Shown: positions 36,293-45,063 of the stretch, piece by piece
How the letters are laid out: the number at the start of each line of letters is the position of its first letter
Position numbering within the stretch: position 1 is the first letter of the stretch
Source of the DNA: SKVR01 sp046291875
GTDB lineage: Bacteria; Bacteroidota; Bacteroidia; Bacteroidales; UBA7960
Direction of reading: 5' to 3'
Length of the DNA stretch: 64,000 nt
Assembly: GCA_046291875.1 (NCBI GenBank)
Contig: JBKBSF010000001.1
Coordinates: 62,001 to 126,000 of the forward strand
Notes under the pieces: generated by a model
What the model was told of the DNA's origin: nothing
Database searches by the model: none
The model's input: only the letters and a program-made list of their open reading frames with translations
Translations under genes and position numbers: made by a program

Positions 36293-38438
36293 ATTCTGCC
36301 AATTCAAAATCTATCTCTTTTCTCTGGAAATCAGCTCTTTTTATCCTGATGTTAATTTCATCTCCAAGTTTTAATTTCCGTTTTGTATTGTGGCCAATTA
36401 CCTGGTAGTTATCCTCATCCAGGTAGTAATAATCGTCAGAAAGATCGCGAAGTCGGATCATACCTTCACATTTATTTTCGATGATCTCGACAAATATTCC
36501 CCATTTACTTACCCCTGATATAACTCCTGAAAATTCTTGCCCAATCTTATCACTCAGAAATTCAACCTGTTTGTACTTAATGGAATCTCTCTCTGCATTC
36601 TGCGCCCTTTTCTCCATCTCAGTGCTGTGGATACACTTTTCTTCATACAATTCTTCATTGAAACTTGCAGAACCATTCTGATATGCAAACAGCATCCTGT
36701 GAACGAGCATATCGGGATATCTGCGTATGGGTGATGTAAAGTGTGTATAATGATCGAAGGCTAATCCGTAATGCCCGATATTTTGTGTGGAATATTCCGC
36801 TTTAGCCATACTTCGTATTGCAAGGGTTTCTATCAGATTTTCTTCTCCTTTTCCTGCCGATTGTGTCAATAACGTATTGAAAGAACTTGAGATGTTTTTT
36901 CTTGTATCTGTGCGCATTTTGTATCCTAATTTAGATACAAATTCAGCAAGGCTGTTCAGTTTATCAGGATTAGGTATATCGTGGATACGGTATACAAAGG
37001 TTTTAGGTTTGGCTCCACTTTTTACTTTACCTATTTTTTCTGCCACAGCCTTATTGGCCAGTAGCATGAATTCTTCAATGAGTTTATGAGCATCTTTTTG
37101 TTCTTTAAAATACACTTCCAGCGGTTTGCCATGATCATCAAGTTTGAATTTTACCTCTTTTTTATCAAAGCCTATGGCGCCGGATTTCATCCTTTTGTTT
37201 CTGATTTTCTGGGCTATAGTATTGGTTATCAGAATTTCTTCAACGTATTCGCCTTTTTCTGTTTCAATGATTTCCTGTACTTCCTCATAGGTAAATCTGC
37301 GGTTCGAATTTATTATGGTTTTACCAATCCAGGTTGATAGTATTTTACCACTGCTGTTCATATCAAATACTACCGAAAACGTAAGTTTATCCTCATTGGG
37401 TCTCAGAGAGCAAATGAAATTGGATAATCTTTCAGGAAGCATGGGTACCACCCGATCTACAAGATATACTGAAGTGGCTCTGTTGTAGGCTTCTTCTTCC
37501 AGTACACTCTTTTCTTTAACGTAGTGTGTTACATCTGCAATATGTACACCGATCTGGTAAGTGTCGTCTGAGAGCTTTTGAAAGGATATTGCGTCATCAA
37601 AATCCTTTGCATCAAACGGATCTATGGTGAAGGTAAGAACAGGCCTGAAATCGCGTCTTTTTGCAATTTCTTCCGAAGATATGCTTTCCTCTATTTTTTC
37701 TGCTTCTTTTTCAACATTCTCTTCAAATGCATAGGGTAAACCATATTCTACAAGTATAGCATGGATTTCTACTTCATTTTCACCTGGTTGACCCAACACT
37801 TTTACTATTTTTCCAAAAGGATTTTTTGCCTGAGGTGGCCATTCTGTAAGCTCAGCCACAGCCTTTTGACCCTCTTTTGCTCCATTGAGATATTCAAGAG
37901 GTATAAAAATATCCACCGGCGTAGACTTATTGTCCGGAATGAGAAATGCAAAGTTCTGATGTCTTTGTATGGTACCAACAAAATGTGTTTTCTCTCTTTT
38001 AAGTATCTCAATAATTTCCCCTTCTGTTTTGGCATTTTTCCGCTTTGGAAACAATCTTACCTTAACCTGGTCACCATTGAGTGCCTGATGAGTATTATTG
38101 GGAGCAATGTAAATATCCTCAAGGAGATCCGGAGTGATTATATATGCCTTCCCGGTTTGTTTCATATCTACAATTCCTGTTACGAAAGGTCCTATGGCTT
38201 TTAATTTCTCCTTTTCCACCGGATTCAGGAGAAACTTGCCTGTATATACCTCTACAAGGAATTTTTCTTTGGCCAGAGAATACAACATGCCACTGATGTA
38301 TTTCTTGTCCTTGGCTTCTAATTCAGGAATTTTTTTGGCTATTTGCTTGTAATTGAATTTTAATGTGGGGTTTTTTAGAAATATGGCCCTTATCTTTTGA
38401 TCAAGGTTTTGTTTAATTTCTTTTTTGTTGATTTTCAT
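36291..38438 (-). CDS. rnr: Ribonuclease R (RNase II/R family)
   Basis: A 715-residue 3'-to-5' exoribonuclease. The order is an N-terminal helix-turn-helix region, cold-shock-like domains (~70-230), the RNB catalytic domain (~255-590) with the metal site in TFTIDPFDAKDFDDAISF and SVYLVDRVVPMLPERLSN, HFTSPIRRYPDMLVHR further on, and a C-terminal S1 domain (GVISGVSKWGIFVEIIENKC). Length and order match RNase R rather than RNase II. It degrades structured RNA and helps with ribosome and tmRNA quality control. It is divergent from the DUF4175 operon. Confidence 0.93.
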   Translation of the reverse strand: MKINKKEIKQNLDQKIRAIFLKNPTLKFNYKQIAKKIPELEAKDKKYISGMLYSLAKEKFLVEVYTGKFLLNPVEKEKLKAIGPFVTGIVDMKQTGKAYIITPDLLEDIYIAPNNTHQALNGDQVKVRLFPKRKNAKTEGEIIEILKREKTHFVGTIQRHQNFAFLIPDNKSTPVDIFIPLEYLNGAKEGQKAVAELTEWPPQAKNPFGKIVKVLGQPGENEVEIHAILVEYGLPYAFEENVEKEAEKIEESISSEEIAKRRDFRPVLTFTIDPFDAKDFDDAISFQKLSDDTYQIGVHIADVTHYVKEKSVLEEEAYNRATSVYLVDRVVPMLPERLSNFICSLRPNEDKLTFSVVFDMNSSGKILSTWIGKTIINSNRRFTYEEVQEIIETEKGEYVEEILITNTIAQKIRNKRMKSGAIGFDKKEVKFKLDDHGKPLEVYFKEQKDAHKLIEEFMLLANKAVAEKIGKVKSGAKPKTFVYRIHDIPNPDKLNSLAEFVSKLGYKMRTDTRKNISSSFNTLLTQSAGKGEENLIETLAIRSMAKAEYSTQNIGHYGLAFDHYTHFTSPIRRYPDMLVHRMLFAYQNGSASFNEELYEEKCIHSTEMEKRAQNAERDSIKYKQVEFLSDKIGQEFSGVISGVSKWGIFVEIIENKCEGMIRLRDLSDDYYYLDEDNYQVIGHNTKRKLKLGDEINIRIKRADFQRKEIDFELAE

Positions 38439-38702
38439 AGGGTTGATTTTTATGTAATTCGGTTTTTTGTTTTGTTACAGGATCTAATGCTGGGTTATAC
38501 TATGCTTTTGTGTTTCTCCTGTTTCCCGATAGCTTTAGTTCAAAACTAATACTATCAGATATTATTTTGTAATTTTCTTTGGTTATTCTTATATAGCTAA
38601 ATTAATTTTTTTTAATGGAGGCAAGGCAATTTTATTCGTAAATTTAAGGTTACTTTTACAGCAAGCGTAATGGTTTAAAACATCTCTATTTCAATATATT
38701 AT

Positions 38703-41700
38703 ATGTCTGCTTTGTTTCAGGAGTTAATTACAAAACTCGACAGCTTTATCCGTAAATACCATACCAATCAGCTTCTCAAAGGGTTGTTGCTGTTTATTGC
38801 TGGTTTCGGTGGTTTGTTTGTTGTTGTTACTTTGATTGAATATTTTGGTTATCTCTCCTCCTTTTACAGAGCATTGCTTTTTTTTGGTTTTATCGGATTT
38901 AATCTTTTTGTATTCATTAAGTTCGTTATTATTCCAATTGCAGGAATTATTAAGATTGGTAAGCGTATTTCCTTCGAACAGGCTGCCATTATTCTTGGAA
39001 AGCATTTTAAGAACGAAGTGGGCGACAAAATACTTAATACTTTGCAATTAAAGGAAATAGCTGATAAAGAATCTTTTAACTCTGATTTGTTAATAGCTGG
39101 TATAGAACAAAAATCAAAAAACCTTAACCCCATTCCTTTTGGTAAAGCAATAGATTTTAAAATTAATCTGCGGTATTTACCCTATGCCTTTATGGGATTA
39201 TTTGTGTTTGGAGGTGGTTTGATGGTGTTTCCGTATATATTTAAGGAATCGGCAGGACGTATTATAAGATTTGAACAACAATTCGAAAGACCCGCTCCCT
39301 TTACCCTTTTATTTGAGGATCCTCTTTTGTCTGCAGTAAGGAATGAAAGATACAAAATGGTTGTATTTACCGAAGGTACGGTTTTACCAGCAGAAATGGA
39401 AATTGTTTTTTCCAATTCCCGCCATAAGATGCGTCAGGATGGTAGAAACAGCTTTTTCCATGAGTTCCGTTCAGTAAATCAACCCGTTGATTTTTATCTC
39501 CATGCCGGCGGATTTAATTTTGGACCTTTTTTACTAAATGTGCAATCACGGGCTTCATTTAAAACCATTAATCTGGAATTGGTTTTTCCAGCTCATACAG
39601 GTATGGAAAAGGAAATTGTTCATAACGTGGGTGATATTGAAATACCTGAAGGTACCCTGGTTACATGGAATATTTTCACCAATGACACAGATAGTGTTTT
39701 ATTCTTTTTGCCAGCAGATATTTTGAATGCAGAGGTTGTACGTCCGGAAGTTTTTAGTATGCAACGAAGAGTTACATCTGCTTTTGATTATTCCATGGTT
39801 GCTTATCATGAAAAAGGAGGAAGAGGAGATTCTTTGAACTATCGTGTAAGAGTTATTCCGGATCGGTATCCTGTAATTTCTGTACAGGAGTTTCAGGACT
39901 CTGTAATGCTTGCTCATTTATTTTTTGAAGGTTTGATTAGAGATGATTACGGCTTCAGCGATTTATCATTTTTTTATTTGAAAACAAATCAGGAAATCAC
40001 TGCGGATGAGTTCAATGCAAATGATTTCGTTCGTGAACCCATCGTTTTTGATCCCAATAACCTTAATCAGATTTTCTTTTTCCATTTAGATTTAAATGCT
40101 ATTCAGATCAAACCTGGTGAGTTTTTGTATTATTTTTTCCAGGTTACAGATAATGATAGGATTAATCAACCTAAAGCCACCAGAACCCGATTGTTTAATT
40201 TCCGAATTCCTGGATTAAATGAACTCATGCGCGAAAATGTTTCCAGAGATGAAGAGGTAAGTTCTGGTTTGAATCAAAGCCGTCAGGAAGTTTCACAGAT
40301 TCAAAATGAAATTGACAGATTAAGGAGGTCTATGCTGGAAAGCAATACCATTACCTGGGAGCAACAGGAGAATTTAAAACAGCTTCTGGAGAGACAGCAA
40401 CAAGCACAGGATAAGTTCGAACAATTGCAACAAATGGCTGAAGAGAACAGGCAAAGAGACCAGCAATTTCGTTCTACTGATGAAAATATCCTTAAAAAAC
40501 AGGAAGAACTGCAAAGACTTTTTGATGAAGTGTTAACGGATGAACTGAAAGAGCTTTATGATAAGATTCAACAGGAATTGCAAAATCTCGATCGGCAGAA
40601 AGTATTCGATATGCTCGAACGGCTTCAATTTGAGTTATCTGATTATGAAAATCGTTTGGATCGTGCGCTTGAATTATTTAAACAACTTCAGGTCGAAAGA
40701 ATGTTAAGCGAAAGTATCTCTGCTGTGAAAGAATTGCAGAATAGACAAGATCAGCTTTATCAGGATAATCTGGATGGAAAGGAATCTTCTGAACTGAAAA
40801 ATCAACAGGACCAATTAAAAAATGATCTTTCAGAACTGCAGGATTTTGTGGACGATATGTTGAAAAAGAATGAAGAGCTATCAAGGCCCAACAACATGGA
40901 GGATGTTACACCAGACATGGAGAGAATAAAAGATCTTATGAATCAAGCAAGTGAGCAATTGAAAAGGAATCAAAGAGCGCGTTCTGGTCAATCACAACAA
41001 AACTCCTCGCAATCTTTACAGAATCTTCAACAGAAATTGCAGGACATGTTGAATAATATGCAACAACAGAATCTTGCGGAAGATATAAGAACATTGAGAG
41101 AAATACTTGATAATCTGATTAAAACTTCTTTTGCTCAGGAAGAGCTGATGCAAAGTGTTAGAGAAATGAATGTAAGGGATCCTAAATTTCCTGGTTTGAT
41201 TCAACAACAAAGAAAGATCAGTAATGATTTAAAAATGATCCAGGACAGTCTGGTAGCCTTATCTAAGCGACAAATTCAAATACAATCCTTTGTGAGCCGG
41301 GAAATTGCTGAAATTAATATGAATATTGATAATGCAATTGATCATCTTATTAACCGAAGGAAACATACTGCTACAAGCCGTCAGCAGTTTGTAATGACCC
41401 ACGTAAATAATCTTGCTTTGTTGCTCAATGAGAGCATGCAAAATATGCAAATGCAAATGCAAATGCAAGGGCAAGGTGAAGGTCAGAATTCTCAGGCAGG
41501 GGAAGGTAGTCCTGGTTTTCCTGATCTAAGACAGATGCAGCAGCAAATGAATGAAATGCTCGAACAACTTCAACAAGGGCAACAACCTATGCCTGGCCAA
41601 ACCGGCGAACAAGGTATGGGCATGAGTGAACAACTTGCGCGGATGGCTGCTGAACAAGAGGCAATACGACGTAGGTTAAATAAACTTGCCGATGATATAA

Positions 41701-42041
41701 GGAGAGAGGGGAGTGGTACTGGCGATCTTGATCAGATTATCCGCGATATGGAGCGGACTGAACTCGATATTGTTACACGAAATGTTACCCGTCAGACTAT
41801 CCTCAGGCAGCAAAGAATACTGACCCGATTGCTTGAGCACGAGCGCGCTCAGCTAGAAAGAGAGCAGGAAGAAAGAAGAGTAGGAGAGACAGCAAAAACT
41901 TTAGATTTAAGTAACCCTAAGGACTTTTTTGAGTATAACAGGATAAAGAACCAGGGCATCGAAATGCTCAGAAGCATGCCTCCTGGGTTTAATCCCTGGT
42001 ATAGATCTTTGGTTGAGAATTATTTCCTTAATGTAGAGTAA
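38703..42041 (+). CDS. DUF4175-family membrane-anchored coiled-coil protein
   Basis: 1,112 residues. Two N-terminal hydrophobic segments (~25-50 and ~55-80) and a third at ~155-185 are followed by a beta-rich extracytoplasmic region to ~500 (ELVFPAHTGMEKEIVHNVGD and similar). A very long coiled-coil follows, rich in Gln, Glu and Leu, from ~515 to ~1060, with Met/Gln-rich patches such as MQMQMQMQGQGEGQ near 920. This matches DUF4175 proteins of Bacteroidota, whose function is unknown. It heads an operon with an anti-sigma-type kinase, ybeY and mnmG (gaps of 4, 1 and 29 bases). The long coiled coil suggests a scaffold across the periplasm or membrane surface. Confidence 0.82.
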   Translation: MSALFQELITKLDSFIRKYHTNQLLKGLLLFIAGFGGLFVVVTLIEYFGYLSSFYRALLFFGFIGFNLFVFIKFVIIPIAGIIKIGKRISFEQAAIILGKHFKNEVGDKILNTLQLKEIADKESFNSDLLIAGIEQKSKNLNPIPFGKAIDFKINLRYLPYAFMGLFVFGGGLMVFPYIFKESAGRIIRFEQQFERPAPFTLLFEDPLLSAVRNERYKMVVFTEGTVLPAEMEIVFSNSRHKMRQDGRNSFFHEFRSVNQPVDFYLHAGGFNFGPFLLNVQSRASFKTINLELVFPAHTGMEKEIVHNVGDIEIPEGTLVTWNIFTNDTDSVLFFLPADILNAEVVRPEVFSMQRRVTSAFDYSMVAYHEKGGRGDSLNYRVRVIPDRYPVISVQEFQDSVMLAHLFFEGLIRDDYGFSDLSFFYLKTNQEITADEFNANDFVREPIVFDPNNLNQIFFFHLDLNAIQIKPGEFLYYFFQVTDNDRINQPKATRTRLFNFRIPGLNELMRENVSRDEEVSSGLNQSRQEVSQIQNEIDRLRRSMLESNTITWEQQENLKQLLERQQQAQDKFEQLQQMAEENRQRDQQFRSTDENILKKQEELQRLFDEVLTDELKELYDKIQQELQNLDRQKVFDMLERLQFELSDYENRLDRALELFKQLQVERMLSESISAVKELQNRQDQLYQDNLDGKESSELKNQQDQLKNDLSELQDFVDDMLKKNEELSRPNNMEDVTPDMERIKDLMNQASEQLKRNQRARSGQSQQNSSQSLQNLQQKLQDMLNNMQQQNLAEDIRTLREILDNLIKTSFAQEELMQSVREMNVRDPKFPGLIQQQRKISNDLKMIQDSLVALSKRQIQIQSFVSREIAEINMNIDNAIDHLINRRKHTATSRQQFVMTHVNNLALLLNESMQNMQMQMQMQGQGEGQNSQAGEGSPGFPDLRQMQQQMNEMLEQLQQGQQPMPGQTGEQGMGMSEQLARMAAEQEAIRRRLNKLADDIRREGSGTGDLDQIIRDMERTELDIVTRNVTRQTILRQQRILTRLLEHERAQLEREQEERRVGETAKTLDLSNPKDFFEYNRIKNQGIEMLRSMPPGFNPWYRSLVENYFLNVE

Positions 42042-42045
42042 AACA

Positions 42046-42540
42046 ATGGTTGAAAACAAAAAGCAAATCAGGATCCCCTCCTCAAAAGAAGGTATACATC
42101 AATTGGAAGCCTTTATTGAAGACATATGTTATGAATATAACATAATTAATACGTATTACGGAAACATTCAGCTTGCAATGAGTGAAGCCTTCTTCAATGC
42201 TAAGGTTCATGGTAATAAAAACAACCAGGATTCCCTCATTGACATTTCCTTTTTTTCCGATAAGAAAGGCTTACATTTTGTCGTTAAAGATGAAGGCGAA
42301 GGGTTTGATTTTCAAAAATATCTTGATCAGGATATTACCGACTTACCTGACGATGGGGATGAATCAGGCAGAGGAATACTGGTTATTAAAATGCTTGTTG
42401 ATGAACTTAATTTCTATGACCAGGGAAAGACCATTGAATTGATATTCTACATTTCAAGTATCAATTATACTTTAACCCTGGAAAGAAAGAAACATCTCGA
42501 AAATTATTTTAAAAACGTAACTTTGTACAAAACGCCGTAA
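42046..42540 (+). CDS. Anti-sigma-factor-type HATPase (RsbW/SpoIIAB-like) protein
   Basis: 164 residues with a GHKL ATPase fold: N box MSEAFFNAKVHGNKN, G1 box VKDEGEGFDF and G2 segment DESGRGILVIKMLVD. The short stand-alone form resembles serine kinases/anti-sigma factors such as RsbW. No anti-anti-sigma partner or sigma gene is adjacent, so the regulated partner is unknown. The gene starts four bases after the DUF4175 gene and ends one base before the ybeY start, so the proteins are produced together. Confidence 0.82.
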   Translation: MVENKKQIRIPSSKEGIHQLEAFIEDICYEYNIINTYYGNIQLAMSEAFFNAKVHGNKNNQDSLIDISFFSDKKGLHFVVKDEGEGFDFQKYLDQDITDLPDDGDESGRGILVIKMLVDELNFYDQGKTIELIFYISSINYTLTLERKKHLENYFKNVTLYKTP

Positions 42541-42541
42541 A

Positions 42542-42991
42542 TTGAACCTTACATATAACCCTGAAATTTCCGTAGAATTTCATTTTACAGAAATTGATAC
42601 GTTTCCATTTCCTGAGGAATTAATCAGGAAATGGATTCTTGCTATTATAAGAAATGAGAATAAAGAACCCGGTGATCTGAATTTTATTTTTTGTTCAGAT
42701 CAGTATTTACACCAAATGAATGTTGATTATCTTGATCATGATACACTTACCGATGTTATCACCTTTGATTACTCTCAGGATTTCCTGAATATTAGTGGTG
42801 ATGTCTTCATAAGTATTGACCGGGTAAAAGACAATTGCAAGGATTTACAGCTTGATTTTTTGAATGAATTATGCCGGATTATTGCGCATGGTCTTCTTCA
42901 TATTATTGGTTATGATGATAAACAACCTTTATCAAAAGACGTTATGACAAGCAAGGAAGATCATTATCTTTCTTTGGCTGATTTTTTGTAA
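42542..42991 (+). CDS. ybeY: rRNA maturation endoribonuclease YbeY
   Basis: 149 residues. The zinc-binding motif HGLLHIIGYD is near residue 115, with the family segment LTDVITFDYS and the ISGDVFISIDRV strand before it. YbeY helps mature 16S rRNA and in ribosome quality control. No in-frame ATG or GTG exists between the upstream stop at 42518 and the conserved N terminus, so translation most likely begins at TTG 42542, one base after the stop of the HATPase gene. Confidence 0.88.
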   Translation: MNLTYNPEISVEFHFTEIDTFPFPEELIRKWILAIIRNENKEPGDLNFIFCSDQYLHQMNVDYLDHDTLTDVITFDYSQDFLNISGDVFISIDRVKDNCKDLQLDFLNELCRIIAHGLLHIIGYDDKQPLSKDVMTSKEDHYLSLADFL

Positions 42992-43020
42992 ATTCATGTA
43001 AACCCAATTTTTTCCGAATT

Positions 43021-44898
43021 ATGTTTCCAGAATATGATATAATAGTAGTGGGAGGAGGACATGCTGGCTGCGAAGCCGCTGCAGCCTCTGCCCGGATGGG
43101 TTCTAAGGTTTTGCTTATTACCCTTAATCTTGCTACCATTGCCCAGATGTCTTGTAATCCGGCCATGGGGGGTATAGCCAAAGGACAAATTGTTCGAGAA
43201 ATTGATGCCTTAGGTGGTTTCAGCGGCATTGTTACAGATCATACCATGATCCAGTTCCGCATGTTAAATCTTAGCAAAGGTCCAGCTATGTGGAGTCCCA
43301 GGGCTCAAAGTGATCGTGTACTCTTTGCAGCCAAATGGCGTCAGATACTTGAAGAAATACCTAATCTTGATTTTTGGCAGGATTCTGTAGTTGATCTGAT
43401 TGTTAAAGATCATAAAGTTACCGGGGTTAAAACCAAACATGGCATCTATTTTTTTGCTAAATCTGTCATCATTACTAGTGGCACTTTTCTTAACGGCTCT
43501 ATTCATATTGGCAAAAATTCCTTCTCAGGTGGAAGATTAGGTGAGGCTCCCAGTGCAGGGCTTACCCAAAAAATCAATGATCTGGGTATTGAAAGCGAAA
43601 GATTGAAAACAGGTACACCTGTTAGGGTGGATGGTAGAACTATTGATTTTTCCAGATTGTTGGAGCAACCAGGAGATGAGAAACCCGGTAAATTTTCGTT
43701 TACCAATACTCCTTTTCTTACAGAACAGAAAAGCTGTTATCTTGCCTATACCGACCCTGAAGTACACGATACTCTACGTTTGGGTTTTGATGAGAGCCCT
43801 ATGTTCTCAGGAAGAATCCGGGGAAGCGGACCAAGATATTGTCCGAGCATTGAAGATAAAATTGATCGCTTTAGCGACAAAGACAGGCATCAATTGTTTG
43901 TGGAGCCGGAAGGTTGGAATAGTATTGAATATTATATTAATGGTTTTTCATCCAGTCTGCCGCTGGAAATTCAGTATAAGGCTCTCAGAAAAATTCAGGG
44001 ATTTGAGCACAGCAAAATTCTAAAACCTGGTTATGCTATAGAGTATGATTATTTTCCACCTCAGCAATTAGATTTTACTCTGGAAAGTAAACACATCGAG
44101 AATCTGTATTTTGCCGGTCAGGTTAATGGTACTACAGGATATGAAGAAGCAGCCTGCCAGGGACTAATGGCCGGTATCAATGCACACCTTAAAAACAGCA
44201 AACTAGGCCCCTTTATTCTTAAGCGGAGTGAAGCATACATTGGTGTTTTGATTGATGACCTGATAACCAAAGGCACCAATGAACCCTACAGGATGTTTAC
44301 CAGCAGAGCTGAATTTCGGATTTTATTAAGACAGGACAATGCAGATACCAGGTTAACCCCCAAAGGGTATGATTTAGGTCTTATTTCGCAGGAGAGAATG
44401 AACGCTTTGCGCGAGAAGGAGTTTGTAGTCGATAAAATGATACAAGGGATCCACTCCTCCCGGGTTACCCCCGAAGAGATTAACCCCTACCTCGAAATGC
44501 ATGGCTCTTCACTTATTGAGAAGAAGACCAGTGCCCATAAAATTCTTTTAAGACCTCAGGTAACCATAGAGGGGTTGCTTGCAAGTTCGGCAGAGGTAAC
44601 AGATCATATTGTTCCTTTTGAAAACCACGAACTGTATACCGAGGCTTTACAATCTTGCGAAATACTTATCAAATACAAAGGGTATCTCGACCGAGAAAAA
44701 GACATGGCCGACAAGATCAACAGACTTGAAAACACACAGCTGAGAGAGGATTTCGATTATACTCAACTGAAAGCCATAAGTTTTGAAGGGAGAGAGAAAT
44801 TGATGAAAATAAGACCGCGAACCATAGGTCAGGCAAGCCGTATTTCCGGCATCAGTCCAAGTGATATTTCTGTGCTACTCATTCACATAGGAGCATGA
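43021..44898 (+). CDS. mnmG: tRNA uridine 5-carboxymethylaminomethyl modification enzyme MnmG
   Basis: 625 residues. FAD-binding GGGHAGCEAA starts at ~11, followed by MSCNPAMGGIAKGQIVREID, GPAMWSPRAQSDR, the Cys motif YFAGQVNGTTGYEEAACQG and a C-terminal MnmE-interaction domain (QASRISGISPSDISVLLIH). With MnmE it makes the cmnm5U34 modification in several tRNAs. Length matches the family. mnmG lies close to oriC in many bacteria, and here three parS sites follow its stop codon. Confidence 0.95.
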   Translation: MFPEYDIIVVGGGHAGCEAAAASARMGSKVLLITLNLATIAQMSCNPAMGGIAKGQIVREIDALGGFSGIVTDHTMIQFRMLNLSKGPAMWSPRAQSDRVLFAAKWRQILEEIPNLDFWQDSVVDLIVKDHKVTGVKTKHGIYFFAKSVIITSGTFLNGSIHIGKNSFSGGRLGEAPSAGLTQKINDLGIESERLKTGTPVRVDGRTIDFSRLLEQPGDEKPGKFSFTNTPFLTEQKSCYLAYTDPEVHDTLRLGFDESPMFSGRIRGSGPRYCPSIEDKIDRFSDKDRHQLFVEPEGWNSIEYYINGFSSSLPLEIQYKALRKIQGFEHSKILKPGYAIEYDYFPPQQLDFTLESKHIENLYFAGQVNGTTGYEEAACQGLMAGINAHLKNSKLGPFILKRSEAYIGVLIDDLITKGTNEPYRMFTSRAEFRILLRQDNADTRLTPKGYDLGLISQERMNALREKEFVVDKMIQGIHSSRVTPEEINPYLEMHGSSLIEKKTSAHKILLRPQVTIEGLLASSAEVTDHIVPFENHELYTEALQSCEILIKYKGYLDREKDMADKINRLENTQLREDFDYTQLKAISFEGREKLMKIRPRTIGQASRISGISPSDISVLLIHIGA

Positions 44899-44899
44899 T

Positions 44900-44915
44900 T
44901 GTTTCACGTGGAACA
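44900..44915. promoter_or_regulatory. parS site 1 (ParB binding)
   Basis: TGTTTCACGTGGAACA differs from the canonical parS 16-mer TGTTTCACGTGAAACA at one base. It begins directly after the mnmG stop codon. Confidence 0.88.
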
Positions 44916-44974
44916 CCGTACAATGATAATGATTTTGTGATGATCGGTCATTTTGTTCTAATATAATGCAAGTT

Positions 44975-45006
44975 TCAGGCAATGTTTCACGTGAAACATT
45001 GCCTGA
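44975..45006. terminator. 32-bp perfect palindrome containing parS 2; possible mnmG terminator
   Basis: A perfect inverted repeat centred between 44990 and 44991 extends beyond the inner 16-mer by TCAGGCAA on the left and TTGCCTGA on the right. It is followed on the plus strand by GTGTTTTTAAT, so transcribed RNA would form a stem ending in a T-run, like an intrinsic terminator for mnmG. Confidence 0.55.
44983..44998. promoter_or_regulatory. parS site 2 (ParB binding)
   Basis: TGTTTCACGTGAAACA is an exact copy of the canonical ParB-binding 16-mer. It sits at the centre of a larger 32-bp palindrome. Confidence 0.92.
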
Positions 45007-45026
45007 GTGTTTTTAATATGTCTTAA

Positions 45027-45042
45027 TGTTCCACGTGGAACA
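45027..45042. promoter_or_regulatory. parS site 3 (ParB binding)
   Basis: TGTTCCACGTGGAACA is a perfectly palindromic parS variant with two symmetric changes. It lies 22 bases before ATG 45064 of the methyltransferase, so ParB spreading could influence that gene. Confidence 0.85.
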
Positions 45043-45063
45043 ATAAACCGAAAACCAACATTG

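Noticed and set aside
41440..41480. Apparent tandem repeat (ATGCAA units)
   Set aside because: It encodes a short Met/Gln run inside the DUF4175 coiled coil and is not an independent repeat element.
44900..45063. Methyltransferase start at 45007
   Set aside because: It would put parS 3 and its flanks within coding sequence and add residues not typical of the zinc-ribbon N terminus; ATG 45064 is better.
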